Source: an uncultured Lachnospiraceae bacterium (GTDB lineage Bacteria; Bacillota_A; Clostridia; Lachnospirales; Lachnospiraceae). From it: DNA of 64,000 bases. Made by a program: the position numbers and the translations under genes. Positions 1-9,960 of this stretch are shown one piece after another. The notes beneath the pieces are model-generated. The model ran no database searches and had not been told where the DNA came from. It saw only the letters and a list, made by a program, of their open reading frames with translations. Where the stretch lies: assembly GCA_902801585.1 (NCBI GenBank), contig CADCIU010000001.1:1-64000 (forward strand), in the 5' to 3' direction. Position 1 is the stretch's first letter; every line of letters starts with the position of its first letter.

Positions 1-207
1 CGCATCCTGCAGCTCCGGCGTTATGAAAGCGGGAAACGACACGGGGTAAGCTTTGCCCCCGCGGGCGTATCATGAAGCTACTAAAGCCGATGGATTGACA
101 GTTTTTCCGTCGGCAGAGGGAATGGGAGCGATCCGAAAAAAACGTCTATGATAGTAGAAGGACATTGAATTGGCTTTTGGACAGGGGTTCGACTCCCCTC
201 TAATCCA
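1..207 (+). ncRNA. ssrA: tmRNA (SsrA), 3' part, truncated by the window edge
   Basis: The 3' end has a tRNA-like T arm: AGGGG, loop TTCGACT, CCCCT at 183-199, then a seven-base acceptor strand and discriminator A at 207. CCA is not encoded, because TGC follows. The preceding TTTGGAC and the upstream pseudoknot-like GC-rich segments match the usual tmRNA 3' half. The 5' acceptor strand and tag-peptide reading frame lie before the window, so the tag cannot be read. tmRNA rescues stalled ribosomes with SmpB. The identification rests on the 3' domain only. Confidence 0.85.
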
Positions 208-235
208 TGCGACACAGGCCTTGTATAAGGCATTT

Positions 236-267
236 CCCCAAGTTTGTACAGCAAACTTGGGGTTTTT
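236..267 (+). terminator. Rho-independent terminator of tmRNA
   Basis: A perfect 11-bp stem, CCCCAAGTTTG with CAAACTTGGGG, has a 5-nt loop and is followed by five T. It sits 29 nt after the mature tmRNA end and before the next gene. Confidence 0.9.
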
Positions 268-348
268 ATATTGGCGGAAATGGTGTATCCTTCTGATTAG
301 TGATTCTGAACGTTTATTATAGAAAGAATATGAAATTAAGAGGTAATG

Positions 349-3327
349 ATGGAGATCAGCAGCAAAATATCGGAAAAATATGAACTCCTGCAGCATGAGT
401 TCCTGAAAGATACAGGATGCGACAGCCTGCTTTTGGTGCATAAAAAGACAGGGGCGCGGGTGGCGCTCCTTCCCTCGGATGACGACAACAAAGTGTTCTA
501 TATCGGATTCCGTACGCCGCCCAAGGATTCCACCGGCGTCGCGCATATCATCGAACACTCCGTTCTGTGCGGATCCAGGGATTTCCCGGTCAAGGACCCT
601 TTTATCGAACTGGTCAAGGGATCGCTCAACACATTTCTCAACGCCATGACTTATCCCGACAAGACAGTGTATCCTGTGGCAAGCTGCAACGACACGGATT
701 TTAAGAATCTGATGCATGTTTATCTGGATGCTGTTTTCTATCCCAACATCTACAAAGAACGGAACATTTTCCTCCAGGAGGGATGGCATTACGAGGCAGA
801 GGATGATCAGAGCCCGATCACGGTCAACGGCGTCGTCTACAATGAGATGAAAGGTGCGCTCTCGTCACCTGACGATGTGCTGGCCCGCAGTATTTACGGC
901 GCACTGTATCCGGATACTCCTTATGCAGTGGAATCCGGAGGAGATCCCGTCTGCATTCCGGACCTGACCTATGAGGCTTTCCTGGAATTCCACAGCAGGT
1001 ATTATCACCCCTCCAACAGCTATATCTACCTGTATGGCAACATGGACATGGAGGAAAGGCTGATCTATCTGGATGAGGCATACCTTTCGGCATTTGACAA
1101 AATAGAGATCGACTCCGAGATACCTGCTCAGGCTCCTTTCGACAAGCCTGTCGAAGCTTCGGAGCACTATTCCGTACAATCGGAGGAGGAACTGGACGGC
1201 CACAGTTATCTGACATGGAACGTGTCGCTGGCTCCCGACGGACAGGATACGGAACTGGGCCTTGCCTTCAAGATCATCGACTACATGCTCTGCGACGCGG
1301 AAGGCGCACCGGTCAAGAAAGCGCTGCGCGACAAGGGGATCGGCGAGGACGTCTATTCTCTTTTGGAACTCGGCATACGTCAGCCCAGCTATACGGTCAC
1401 GGCCAAATATACCGATCCGGATCGAAAAGAGGAGTTCGTAAAGACTATAGAGGATACACTCAGAGAGATCGCGGACAAGGGCCTTGACCAGCGCGCGCTG
1501 CTGGCCAGCATCAACCGTTTTGAGTTCAAATACAGAGAGGCCAACACAGGCTATTATCCCAAGGGACTGGTCTACGGGCTCGGAGCACTCGATACCTGGC
1601 TGTACAACGACGAAGCGCCGTTTATTAATCTGGAGCTGGGAGAGACTTTCGCCTCTCTTAGGGAGAAGATGGACAAGGGCTATTTTGAAGCGCTGATCCG
1701 AAAGCACTTTTTGGACAATTCGCACAAGGCAGTCGTTGTGATGACCCCGGAAGTCGGTCTCACGGAGAAGATGGCGCAGGAGCTGAAGCAGAAGCTGGAC
1801 AATTATGCGAAGAGCCTTACGGACCGGCAAAGGCAGAAGATCGTCAGTGACCTGGCCGCCCTCAGGGAGTGGCAGGAGACGCCCAATTCTCCCGAGGACC
1901 TCATGAAGATCCCGATGCTGACCAGAGAAGATCTGAGCAGGGAGATCAAGCCTTTTGTCAACAAACTTATGACCGTGGACACCGCGCGCGGCACCGGTAA
2001 GGCGTCAAAGACACAGGTGATCGCGCATCCTCTCAATACAGCGGGGATCGATTATCTGACTTACATGTTTGATATCACAAAGCTCCCGCAGAAGTTCTTC
2101 CCCTATCTGGGAGTCTTCAAGACGCTTTTGGGGGTTTTGGACACGGAACACTTCAGCTACGCGGAGCTGGATCAGGAGATCAATATCTATACGGGCGGGA
2201 TCGGAGCGACGGTCAGCGTGTATACGCAGAACGGAGATCCGTCCAAATACAGAATGATGGCAGAGATCAACTGCAAGGTCCTGCACGGGAATCTGGAACA
2301 CGCGCACCGGCTGGTCGGGGAGATCCTCACACAGACCAAATGGAAGAGCCGGGAGCGGATCCTGGAGGTGCTGGAGGAAGAGCGCGCAGCGATGAGGGCG
2401 GATCTGCCGGCCTCCGGCCACGCAACAGCGGCGGTCCGGGCTTCTGCGGGATTCTCTGAGACCGCAGTGATCATGGACTGCATTAACGGCGTGGACGGTT
2501 ACCATAAGCTGGATGAGGTCTGCGATCTGCTGGAAAAGGGAGAGGCGGACGACTTCCTGGCGATGCTCGAACAGATGGCGGGCTATATATTCCGCGCTGA
2601 TCATCTGATGCTGGACTGCACGGCGGACGAGGGAAGCTTTGATGAGATCCTGTGCGGGACAAGCGCACTCTCAGGAGCTCTTCCTGAGGCAAGGACACCG
2701 GAGGAAGACCTGGCGGACTTCGGAGAATCATTCCGAGTTGTCCCCGTCAAGGTGAAGGAGGGCTTCACGACAGCGGGACAGGTGCAGTACGTCTGCAGAG
2801 CCGGAAGTTTCGGCAGAAGGGGCTTCGCATATACCGGCGCACTCCGGGTACTCCGCGTGATCCTCGGTTATGATTATCTCTGGCAGAATGTCAGGGTCAA
2901 GGGAGGCGCTTACGGATGCATGAGCAGCTTCTCCAGAGACGGAAACGCCTATTTTGTATCTTACAGGGACCCTCATTTGGGGCAGACAATCCGCACTTTT
3001 GAGAGCGCGCCGGACTATGTGCGGCAGTTCGAGGCGGATGAGCGCACGATGACCAAGTATATCATCGGTGCCGTGAGCACTCTGGATCATCCGATGTCCC
3101 CTTCAGCTTACGGCAAGTACTCGCTGGCTGCTTATATGACCGGTTTCAGCGAAGAGAAGATGAAGAGAGAGCGCAAGGAGCTTTTGGACTGCACACAGGA
3201 GGATATAAGAAGACTGGCCGGATACATCGAGGCCTTCCTCGAAGAGGACGCCCTGTGCGTCGTCGGAAATGCTCAAAAGCTCAAGGATGAATCGGAACGG
3301 TTTGAGAGACTGGAAAAACTCCAGTGA
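349..3327 (+). CDS. M16C (presequence protease-like) zinc metallopeptidase
   Basis: A protein of about 992 residues in the insulinase superfamily, M16C branch (PreP/Cym1/FALZ-like), which degrades oligopeptides inside a closed two-lobed chamber. The inverted zinc motif HIIEH (HxxEH) lies near residue 70, with the downstream conserved glutamate region (NEMKG) near 165. Length fits the single-chain M16C class, which carries two catalytic-like and two inactive M16 domains. There is no signal peptide, so a cytosolic protein is likely. Two ATGs are adjacent at 346 and 349; AGAGG at 339-343 is better spaced for 349. A 61-nt gap separates it from era, which may share its transcript. Confidence 0.9.
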   Translation: MEISSKISEKYELLQHEFLKDTGCDSLLLVHKKTGARVALLPSDDDNKVFYIGFRTPPKDSTGVAHIIEHSVLCGSRDFPVKDPFIELVKGSLNTFLNAMTYPDKTVYPVASCNDTDFKNLMHVYLDAVFYPNIYKERNIFLQEGWHYEAEDDQSPITVNGVVYNEMKGALSSPDDVLARSIYGALYPDTPYAVESGGDPVCIPDLTYEAFLEFHSRYYHPSNSYIYLYGNMDMEERLIYLDEAYLSAFDKIEIDSEIPAQAPFDKPVEASEHYSVQSEEELDGHSYLTWNVSLAPDGQDTELGLAFKIIDYMLCDAEGAPVKKALRDKGIGEDVYSLLELGIRQPSYTVTAKYTDPDRKEEFVKTIEDTLREIADKGLDQRALLASINRFEFKYREANTGYYPKGLVYGLGALDTWLYNDEAPFINLELGETFASLREKMDKGYFEALIRKHFLDNSHKAVVVMTPEVGLTEKMAQELKQKLDNYAKSLTDRQRQKIVSDLAALREWQETPNSPEDLMKIPMLTREDLSREIKPFVNKLMTVDTARGTGKASKTQVIAHPLNTAGIDYLTYMFDITKLPQKFFPYLGVFKTLLGVLDTEHFSYAELDQEINIYTGGIGATVSVYTQNGDPSKYRMMAEINCKVLHGNLEHAHRLVGEILTQTKWKSRERILEVLEEERAAMRADLPASGHATAAVRASAGFSETAVIMDCINGVDGYHKLDEVCDLLEKGEADDFLAMLEQMAGYIFRADHLMLDCTADEGSFDEILCGTSALSGALPEARTPEEDLADFGESFRVVPVKVKEGFTTAGQVQYVCRAGSFGRRGFAYTGALRVLRVILGYDYLWQNVRVKGGAYGCMSSFSRDGNAYFVSYRDPHLGQTIRTFESAPDYVRQFEADERTMTKYIIGAVSTLDHPMSPSAYGKYSLAAYMTGFSEEKMKRERKELLDCTQEDIRRLAGYIEAFLEEDALCVVGNAQKLKDESERFERLEKLQ

Positions 3328-3388
3328 GTTCACGGACTGTTTAACAAGATAAGGTAACAGAGAATAAGATAAGGCAAAGGAAAACTGC

Positions 3389-4399
3389 ATGGCAGAGAAT
3401 AAAGAAATGACAACACAGCATGATACCGGAAAGAAGGCGGGATTTGCCACGATCATAGGCAGGCCCAACGTCGGGAAATCCACTTTGATGAACAGGCTGA
3501 TCGGACAGAAGATCGCGATCACCTCCTACAAGCCTCAGACCACGAGGACACAGGTCCGCACGATCCTGACCTGTGACCGCGGGCAGGTCGTCTTTCTCGA
3601 TACGCCCGGCATTCACCGCACCAAGACCAAGATGGGCGAATTCATGGTGAAAGCGGCGCAGAGCACGCTCAAAGAAGTGGATGCGGTGCTCCTTCTCGTA
3701 GAACCCAGAGAGAAGATGAACGAAGAGGACAAGGAGATCTTAAAGGAGCTTTCCGGCATCACTACCCCCGTACTGATCCTGATCAACAAGATCGATTCGG
3801 TCAAAAAAGCGCAGATCCTGCCGGTCATCGATGTCTATCAGAAGGCCTATGACGGGGCGGTCAGGGCGCGGAACGAGGAGAGAGCGGCTGCCGGAAAGGC
3901 ACCTATGGAATCCAATCTCAAAGCCATTATCCCGGTCAGTGCGAGGACCGGAAGCGGAACAGAGGACCTGTTGGACAGCTTGTTTGCGCTGCTCCCCGAG
4001 GGAGAGCCGTTCTATGACGAGGACCAGGTCACGACGCAGACTCAAAGAGAGATCGCCGGAGAGATCATTCGGGAGAAGGCACTGCGCCTTTTGCAGGAAG
4101 AAGTTCCCCACGGCATCGCGGTGACCGTTGACAGCATGAAATACCGCACGAGAAAAGACGGGACAGAGATCTGTGATATCGACGCCTCCATCATCTGCGA
4201 ACGGGAGAGCCACAAACTGATCGTCATCGGAAAACAGGGGGCCATGCTCAAGAAGATCGGGACCGCCGCGAGAACGGATATTGAGAATATGCTGCAGTCC
4301 AAGGTCAATCTCAAGCTCTGGGTCAAGGTCCGCAAGGACTGGAAAGACAACGAGATGCAGATGAAATCCTTCGGATACGACATGCGCATGTATAAATGA
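3389..4399 (+). CDS. era: GTPase Era
   Basis: A 336-residue ribosome-assembly GTPase that binds the 16S rRNA 3' end. The G1 loop GRPNVGKST (residue ~25), G3 DTPG, G4 NKID and G5 SAR are all present, and the C-terminal KH domain contains GKQGAMLKKIG. Residues 1-15 form a short polar extension before the G domain. There is an AAGGAAA ribosome site upstream. It is followed after 16 nt by recO and then glyS; era-recO-glycyl-tRNA synthetase is a conserved order in Firmicutes, which supports both assignments. Confidence 0.97.
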   Translation: MAENKEMTTQHDTGKKAGFATIIGRPNVGKSTLMNRLIGQKIAITSYKPQTTRTQVRTILTCDRGQVVFLDTPGIHRTKTKMGEFMVKAAQSTLKEVDAVLLLVEPREKMNEEDKEILKELSGITTPVLILINKIDSVKKAQILPVIDVYQKAYDGAVRARNEERAAAGKAPMESNLKAIIPVSARTGSGTEDLLDSLFALLPEGEPFYDEDQVTTQTQREIAGEIIREKALRLLQEEVPHGIAVTVDSMKYRTRKDGTEICDIDASIICERESHKLIVIGKQGAMLKKIGTAARTDIENMLQSKVNLKLWVKVRKDWKDNEMQMKSFGYDMRMYK

Positions 4400-4415
4400 T
4401 ACGTGTATAAATAAA

Positions 4416-5069
4416 ATGAGTGCAAGTTATGATGTGACAGGGATCGTCCTTAGTAGTATGCCGGCCGGAGAATACGACAGACGAATCGAGATTTTGACCA
4501 TAGAGAGAGGGAGGATCTCGGGATTCGCCAGGGGTGCGAGAAAACCGGGAAGTCCGATCATGGCCGCTGCATCTCCCTTCGTGTTCGGCACGTTCAGGAT
4601 CCGCGAGGGCAGGAGTGCTTACCAGATCCTGGAAGCCAAAGTGGACAATTATTTTGAAAAGCTCCGCTCAGACATGACCGCTGCATGTTATGCCTCTTAT
4701 TTTATGGAGATCCTGCAGTACGTGACCCGCGAGAACAATGACGCGGCGCCGCTTCTTCTCCTTGCCTACCAGAGCCTGAGGGCGCTGGAATCGGATGCAT
4801 TCGACAACCGTCTGGTGAGAGCGGTGTTCGAGATCAAGACGGTCATGCTGGAAGGGGAGTATCCCGGTCCTGGGAGAGATGCGGCGTATTCGGATTCGAC
4901 GCTGTACGCGCTGGACTACCTGTACAGGACGCCGCCCGCCAGGGTCTACACTTTCGGCGTCAAGCCTCAGGTGCTGGATGAACTGGAGTCTTACGCGAAA
5001 TGGCTGTGCGCAAGGACCTGGAACCACCGCTTCAGGAGCCTGGAGATCCTGGAAGTGCTGGCAGAGTGA
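4416..5069 (+). CDS. recO: DNA repair protein RecO
   Basis: A 217-residue recombination mediator that, in the family, loads RecA with RecR and anneals ssDNA. The N-terminal OB fold shows the typical GIVL...GEYDRRIEILT start and a GARKPGS segment; the C-terminal half is helical. It is shorter than the usual 240-260 residues and I see no CxxC...CxxC zinc finger, only isolated cysteines. Some Clostridial RecO proteins also lack the finger. Position between era and glyS supports the call. Confidence 0.9.
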   Translation: MSASYDVTGIVLSSMPAGEYDRRIEILTIERGRISGFARGARKPGSPIMAAASPFVFGTFRIREGRSAYQILEAKVDNYFEKLRSDMTAACYASYFMEILQYVTRENNDAAPLLLLAYQSLRALESDAFDNRLVRAVFEIKTVMLEGEYPGPGRDAAYSDSTLYALDYLYRTPPARVYTFGVKPQVLDELESYAKWLCARTWNHRFRSLEILEVLAE

Positions 5070-5089
5070 ACGAACAAAAGCATTCTACG

Positions 5090-5118
5090 TTGCAAAACAC
5101 AAGGTATTCCCTTATAAT
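5090..5118 (+). promoter_or_regulatory. sigma-A-type promoter for glyS-alaS
   Basis: TTGCAA at 5090-5095 and TATAAT at 5113-5118 are separated by 17 nt, in the gap between recO and glyS. The 5' leader would be under 70 nt, too short for a T-box. Confidence 0.75.
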
Positions 5119-5191
5119 TATGCGTTGATGATTCGATTTATGAGTTGTGTCAATAAAAAGAAATTAAAAAGATAAAGGAGCACGAGAGTCA

Positions 5192-6580
5192 ATGGAAAAG
5201 ACAATGGAAAAGATCGTGGCACTGTGTAATGCCAGAGGATTCATCTACCCCGGTTCCCAGATCTACGGCGGTCTGGCCAACACATGGGACTACGGCAATC
5301 TGGGCGTCGAGCTCAAGAACAATGTCAAGAAGGCATGGTGGCAGAAATTTGTGCAGGAGAGCCCCGAGAACGTAGGCGTTGACTGCGCGATTCTGATGAA
5401 CCCCCAGACATGGGTGGCAAGCGGACACCTTGCGAGCTTTTCCGACCCGCTCATGGACTGCAAAGCCTGCGGCGAGCGATTCCGTGCGGACAAACTGATC
5501 GAGGACTATGCGGCGGAGCATGAGATGACCCTCGACGGCAGCGTTGACGGATGGACCAATGACGAGATGATGAGCTTCATCAACAAGTTCAGTGTTCCCT
5601 GCCCCAGCTGCGGCAAGTTCCACTGGACGGATATCCGCCAGTTCAACCTGATGTTCAAGACCTTCCAGGGCGTTACGGAGAGCAGCACTTCTACTGTTTA
5701 TCTGAGACCCGAGACAGCGCAAGGCATTTTCGTCAATTTCAAGAATGTACAGAGAACATCCCGCAAGAAGATCCCGTTCGGCATCTGCCAGATCGGCAAG
5801 TCCTTCCGCAATGAGATCACTCCCGGCAACTTCACTTTCAGGACCCGTGAGTTCGAGCAGATGGAGATGGAGTTCTTCTGTGAGCCCGATACAGACCTCG
5901 AGTGGTTCGCATACTGGAAGGATTTCTGCTGGAACTGGCTGATGAAGCTTGGCCTTAAGCCCGAAGAGACCAGAATGAGAGACCATGACAAGGAAGAGCT
6001 CTCTTTCTATTCCAAGGCAACAACAGATATCGAGTTCCTGTTCCCCTTCGGATGGGGCGAGCTCTGGGGCATCGCGGACAGAACGGATTATGACCTGACC
6101 CAGCACCAGAACGTATCCGGCGAGGATATGGGCTATTTTGACGATGTCAAAAAAGTGAAATATGTGCCTTACGTCGTGGAGCCTTCTCTGGGCGCTGACC
6201 GCGTGACGCTGGCATTCCTCTGCGCGGCATACGACGAAGAGCAGCTCGAAGGCGGCGACATGAGAACCGTCATGCGCTTCCATCCCGCGCTCGCGCCTGT
6301 CAAGATCGGCGTGCTCCCTCTTTCCAAGAAACTGAACGAGCAGGCTTTTGACATCTACAAGAAGCTGAGCAAAAAGTTCAACTGCGAGTACGATGACAGA
6401 GGCAACATCGGAAAGAGATACAGAAGACAGGACGAGATCGGCACGCCTTTCTGCGTGACTTACGACTTCGAGTCGGAGAACGACAAGGCCGTCACGATCC
6501 GCATGAGAGACAGCATGGAGCAGGTACGCGTCCCGATTGACGAGCTGGATGCCTGGTTCGCGGATAAATTTGACTTCTGA
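5192..6580 (+). CDS. glyS: glycyl-tRNA synthetase, single-chain (alpha2) type
   Basis: A 462-residue class II synthetase that charges tRNA-Gly. Motifs seen are the N-terminal [10 protein letters not shown], motif 2 with FRNEI followed by [14 protein letters not shown], and the late motif 3 region around PSLGADR. The C-terminal anticodon domain starts near residue 360 (PVKIGVLPL). It is the archaeal/eukaryotic-like single-polypeptide form, not the GlyQ/GlyS tetramer. AAGGAG at 5175-5180 supports the ATG at 5192; a second ATG lies four codons in. It has its own promoter and probably runs into alaS. Confidence 0.97.
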   Translation: MEKTMEKIVALCNARGFIYPGSQIYGGLANTWDYGNLGVELKNNVKKAWWQKFVQESPENVGVDCAILMNPQTWVASGHLASFSDPLMDCKACGERFRADKLIEDYAAEHEMTLDGSVDGWTNDEMMSFINKFSVPCPSCGKFHWTDIRQFNLMFKTFQGVTESSTSTVYLRPETAQGIFVNFKNVQRTSRKKIPFGICQIGKSFRNEITPGNFTFRTREFEQMEMEFFCEPDTDLEWFAYWKDFCWNWLMKLGLKPEETRMRDHDKEELSFYSKATTDIEFLFPFGWGELWGIADRTDYDLTQHQNVSGEDMGYFDDVKKVKYVPYVVEPSLGADRVTLAFLCAAYDEEQLEGGDMRTVMRFHPALAPVKIGVLPLSKKLNEQAFDIYKKLSKKFNCEYDDRGNIGKRYRRQDEIGTPFCVTYDFESENDKAVTIRMRDSMEQVRVPIDELDAWFADKFDF

Positions 6581-6608
6581 TGACTTTTTTGGAGGATAAA
6601 CAGATAAA

Positions 6609-9266
6609 ATGCAATACTACGGCGTAAATGAACTTCGTGAAATGTTTCTGAAGTTCTTCGAGAGCAAGGGACACCTGAGACTGAACAGTTTCTCTCTGGT
6701 TCCCCATAACGATAAGAGCCTTCTGATCATCAATTCGGGCATGGCTCCCATGAAACCCTATTTTACAGGCGAGGAGATCCCGCCCAGAACGCGCGTCACG
6801 ACCTGTCAGAAGTGCATCCGCACGGGCGACCTTGAGAACGTCGGCAAGACGGCGCGCCACGGCACTTTCTTCGAAATGCTGGGCAATTTCTCTTTTGGCG
6901 ATTATTTCAAAAAAGAGGCGATCCCGTGGGCATGGGAATTCCTGACCGAGTGGGTCGGCCTGGATCCCGAGAGACTCTATCCCTCCGTATACGAAGGCGA
7001 TGACGAGGCCTACAACATCTGGCTCAATGATATGCACATCCCGGCGGAACGTATTTACAAGTTCGGCAAGGAAGACAACTTCTGGGAGCACGGCTCAGGT
7101 CCCTGCGGCCCCTGCACCGAGATCTATTACGACCGCGGCGAGAAGTGGGGCAACGGTCCCGAGGACGTCATGGGCGGCGAAGGCGACCGCTTCATGGAAG
7201 TCTGGAACGTCGTTTTCTCACAGTTCGACAACGACGGACATGGCAATTACACAGAGCTGGAGCACAAGAATATCGATACCGGCATGGGACTGGAGCGCCT
7301 TGCTGTCGCTGTACAGGATGTCGCTTCCCTCTTTGACGTGGACACAGTCCGCGCGCTCAGGGATGAAGTCTGCACGCTGGCAGGCTGCGAGTACGGCAAG
7401 GACCATGAGACAGACGTTTCTGTCCGTATTATCACTGACCACATCCGTTCCGCTACCTTCATGATCTCTGATGGTATCATGGCGAGCAACGAGGGCCGAG
7501 GCTATGTTCTCCGCCGTCTGATCCGCCGCGCGATCCGCCAGGGCAGGAAGCTCGGCATTGGGGGCGCTTTCATGACCAAGCTCGCTGAGGCGGTCATCGA
7601 GGGTTCCAAGGGCGGCTATCCCGAGCTCGAGGAGAAAAAGGTATTCATCCTCAAGAACCTCGCGATCGAGGAAGAGCGCTTTGCCAAGACCATCGACCAG
7701 GGCCTTGATATCCTGGCCGGCATGATGGAGAAGCTCCGCGCTGAGGGCAGCACGCAGCTAGGCGGCGACGACGCTTTCCTTCTCTACGATACATACGGAT
7801 TCCCGATCGACTCCACACAGGACGTCCTTATGGAGAACGGCTTTACCGTGGATGTCGAGGGCTTTGAGAAGGCCAGAGCGGAAGCCCGCGAGAAATCCAA
7901 AGGAAGCTGGATCAAGACTTCCATGAGCGGCAAGGAGGCGACTGTCTACGATGAGATGGACGCATCCTGCAATTCCGAATTCGACGGCTATGACAAGCTG
8001 ACCGAGGACAGCGAGATCATCGCGCTCGCGGCGCTTCACGAAGACAGCGGGGAGCCCGATGAGGTCGCGGAAGCAGTCACAGACGGCATGCGCGCAGCGA
8101 TCATCACAAATAAGACACCTTTCTATGCCACCATGGGCGGACAGATCGGCGATATCGGCGAGATCACGAGCGGAAAGAGCACATTCAAGGTCGAGAAGAC
8201 CGAGCATGTCTCCGGCTCCAAGATTGCGCATATCGGTGTGGTCACGGGCGGTATGTTCAAGGTCGGCGACGTTGTCACGCTCCGTGTCGATGCGAAAAAC
8301 CGCCGCGACACCTGCCGCAACCACAGTGCTACGCACCTGATGCAGAAAGCGCTCCGCGTTGTTCTGGGCACGCATGTCGAGCAGAAAGGCTCCTATCAGG
8401 ATGCAGACCGCACAAGGTTTGACTTCAGCCACTTCCAGGCGATGACGGCAGAGGAGATCAAGGCTGTGGAGGATCTGGTCAACGAGAAGATTTCCGAAGG
8501 CCTTGATGTGAAGACCGCTGTTATGGGCATTGAGGATGCCAAAAAGAGCGGCGCGATGGCACTGTTCGGCGAGAAATACGGTGACGAAGTCCGCGTGGTC
8601 AGGATGGGCGATTTCTCGACAGAACTCTGCGGCGGCACACATGTTAAGAATACCAGCCAGATCGGCCAGTTCAAAATTCTGTCCGAGAACGGTGTTGCTG
8701 CGGGTGTCCGCAGAATTGAAGCGCTTACAGGCGACAACGTGCGCGCTTATTACGAGGATCTCGAGAAGAAGATACACGAGGCGGCGTCCATGGTTAAAGC
8801 GACGCCCGACACGCTGGCAGACCATATCAAAAAGCTTCAGGATGAGCTCAAAGCCGTTAAGGGCGAGAACGAGTCCCTCAAAGCTAAGGAAGCACAGAAC
8901 GCGCTCGGTGATGTCATGGACAAAGTCGTCGATATTAAGGGTGTGAAATTCCTCGCTTCCTCTGTAAAGGACGTCGACATGAACGGGCTGCGCGACCTGG
9001 GCGACCAGCTCAAGGAGAAGCTGGGCGGCGGCGTGATCCTTCTCATTTCCGAGAAGGGCGGCAAGGTCAACCTGATGACCATGGCGACCGACGATGCCGT
9101 GATGAAAGGAGCCCATGCGGGCAACCTCATCAAAGCGATCGCGAAAGAAGTCGGCGGCGGCGGAGGCGGACGTCCCACAATGGCACAGGCAGGAGGCAAG
9201 AATCCCGCAGGCATTGAGAACGCTCTGAAAGCAGCTCCCGCGGTACTCGAAGGCATGATCAAATAA
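6609..9266 (+). CDS. alaS: alanyl-tRNA synthetase
   Basis: An 885-residue class II enzyme with all expected parts: aminoacylation core from the N terminus (motif with SGPCGPCTEI near 165), the editing domain zinc ligands HSATH (residue ~575) and CGGTH (~680), a coiled coil, and a C-terminal DHHA1-type domain with the glycine-rich GGGGGGRPTMAQAGG stretch. The editing domain removes Ser and Gly mischarged on tRNA-Ala. It starts 28 nt after glyS, with GGAGG at 6591-6595, and probably shares its transcript. A long hairpin follows the stop. Confidence 0.98.
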   Translation: MQYYGVNELREMFLKFFESKGHLRLNSFSLVPHNDKSLLIINSGMAPMKPYFTGEEIPPRTRVTTCQKCIRTGDLENVGKTARHGTFFEMLGNFSFGDYFKKEAIPWAWEFLTEWVGLDPERLYPSVYEGDDEAYNIWLNDMHIPAERIYKFGKEDNFWEHGSGPCGPCTEIYYDRGEKWGNGPEDVMGGEGDRFMEVWNVVFSQFDNDGHGNYTELEHKNIDTGMGLERLAVAVQDVASLFDVDTVRALRDEVCTLAGCEYGKDHETDVSVRIITDHIRSATFMISDGIMASNEGRGYVLRRLIRRAIRQGRKLGIGGAFMTKLAEAVIEGSKGGYPELEEKKVFILKNLAIEEERFAKTIDQGLDILAGMMEKLRAEGSTQLGGDDAFLLYDTYGFPIDSTQDVLMENGFTVDVEGFEKARAEAREKSKGSWIKTSMSGKEATVYDEMDASCNSEFDGYDKLTEDSEIIALAALHEDSGEPDEVAEAVTDGMRAAIITNKTPFYATMGGQIGDIGEITSGKSTFKVEKTEHVSGSKIAHIGVVTGGMFKVGDVVTLRVDAKNRRDTCRNHSATHLMQKALRVVLGTHVEQKGSYQDADRTRFDFSHFQAMTAEEIKAVEDLVNEKISEGLDVKTAVMGIEDAKKSGAMALFGEKYGDEVRVVRMGDFSTELCGGTHVKNTSQIGQFKILSENGVAAGVRRIEALTGDNVRAYYEDLEKKIHEAASMVKATPDTLADHIKKLQDELKAVKGENESLKAKEAQNALGDVMDKVVDIKGVKFLASSVKDVDMNGLRDLGDQLKEKLGGGVILLISEKGGKVNLMTMATDDAVMKGAHAGNLIKAIAKEVGGGGGGRPTMAQAGGKNPAGIENALKAAPAVLEGMIK

Positions 9267-9286
9267 AACTGCACCAAACAGGAATA

Positions 9287-9358
9287 CCCGTCTGTATATC
9301 CCTTGAGCCGCACTGACACAGAAGCCGGCGCCGCTCCGGGACATATAGACGGGCTTTT
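9287..9358 (+). terminator. long-stem terminator after alaS
   Basis: A 16-nt arm at 9287-9302 can pair with 9338-9353 with a few wobble or mismatched positions. The ~35-nt apex is GC-rich, and TTTT follows at 9355-9358. The stem covers the region upstream of the next gene, which also argues against any start codon of that gene before 9375. Confidence 0.65.
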
Positions 9359-9374
9359 GCAAAGAGATCGATCT

Positions 9375-9905
9375 ATGAATATTACAGTATATTTGGGCTC
9401 TGCAGAGGGAAAGGATCCCAAGTACCTGCGTGAAGTCATACGGCTGGGCACCTGGATCGGAAAATGCGGTCACCGGCTGATCTACGGCGGAAGCCGCGTC
9501 GGGCTGATGGGGGAACTTGCGGAAGCGGTCCTTCAGGCAGGCGGAGAAGTGATCGGAGTGGAGCCTTCATTCTTTGTAGAAAGCTGCCTGCAGCATGACG
9601 GGATCCATAAACTCATCGTCACGGATACAATGGCAGAGAGAAAAGCAGAGATGATCGCACGGGGAGATGCTTATATCGCGTTTCCCGGCGGGACCGGAAC
9701 ACTTGAAGAGATCTCGGAAGTGATGTCGCAGGTGAGGCTGGGACACAACGATAAGCCCTGCATCATCATGAATCTTGACGGATATTATGAACCGCTCAGA
9801 AATATGCTGGATCTGATGGTCAGAGAGGGCTTTTTGGACGAAGAGAGCAGGAGCAGGTTTCTGTTTGTGCCGGATACGGACGCTTTAGCCGGGATCCTGG
9901 AATGA
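9375..9905 (+). CDS. LOG-family nucleotide 5'-monophosphate phosphoribohydrolase
   Basis: A 176-residue protein of the LOG (lonely guy)/YgdH-like family. Members hydrolyse the N-glycosidic bond of nucleoside monophosphates, and the cytokinin-activating members release free base. It shows the family motif PGGTGTLEE with the conserved acidic residue, plus a Rossmann-like start (YLGSAEG) and GGSRVGLMG. I chose 9375 because the earlier in-frame ATG falls inside the alaS terminator hairpin and encodes non-conserved sequence. The physiological substrate in a Firmicute is not clear from sequence. Confidence 0.85.
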   Translation: MNITVYLGSAEGKDPKYLREVIRLGTWIGKCGHRLIYGGSRVGLMGELAEAVLQAGGEVIGVEPSFFVESCLQHDGIHKLIVTDTMAERKAEMIARGDAYIAFPGGTGTLEEISEVMSQVRLGHNDKPCIIMNLDGYYEPLRNMLDLMVREGFLDEESRSRFLFVPDTDALAGILE

Positions 9906-9960
9906 TCCGGACCGTTATTATACAATTCTGACGGCGCACGACGCGGGAAAGGAGAACACA

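Noticed and set aside
5070..5191. T-box riboswitch before glyS
   Set aside because: The gap is 122 nt with the promoter in it. The leader is too short, and no T-box sequence or terminator/antiterminator pair is seen.
7758..9473. Long open frame on the - strand opposite alaS (571 codons)
   Set aside because: It lies fully antisense to a complete, motif-rich alaS, has no ribosome site and gives low-complexity sequence typical of a mirrored reading frame in GC-rich DNA.
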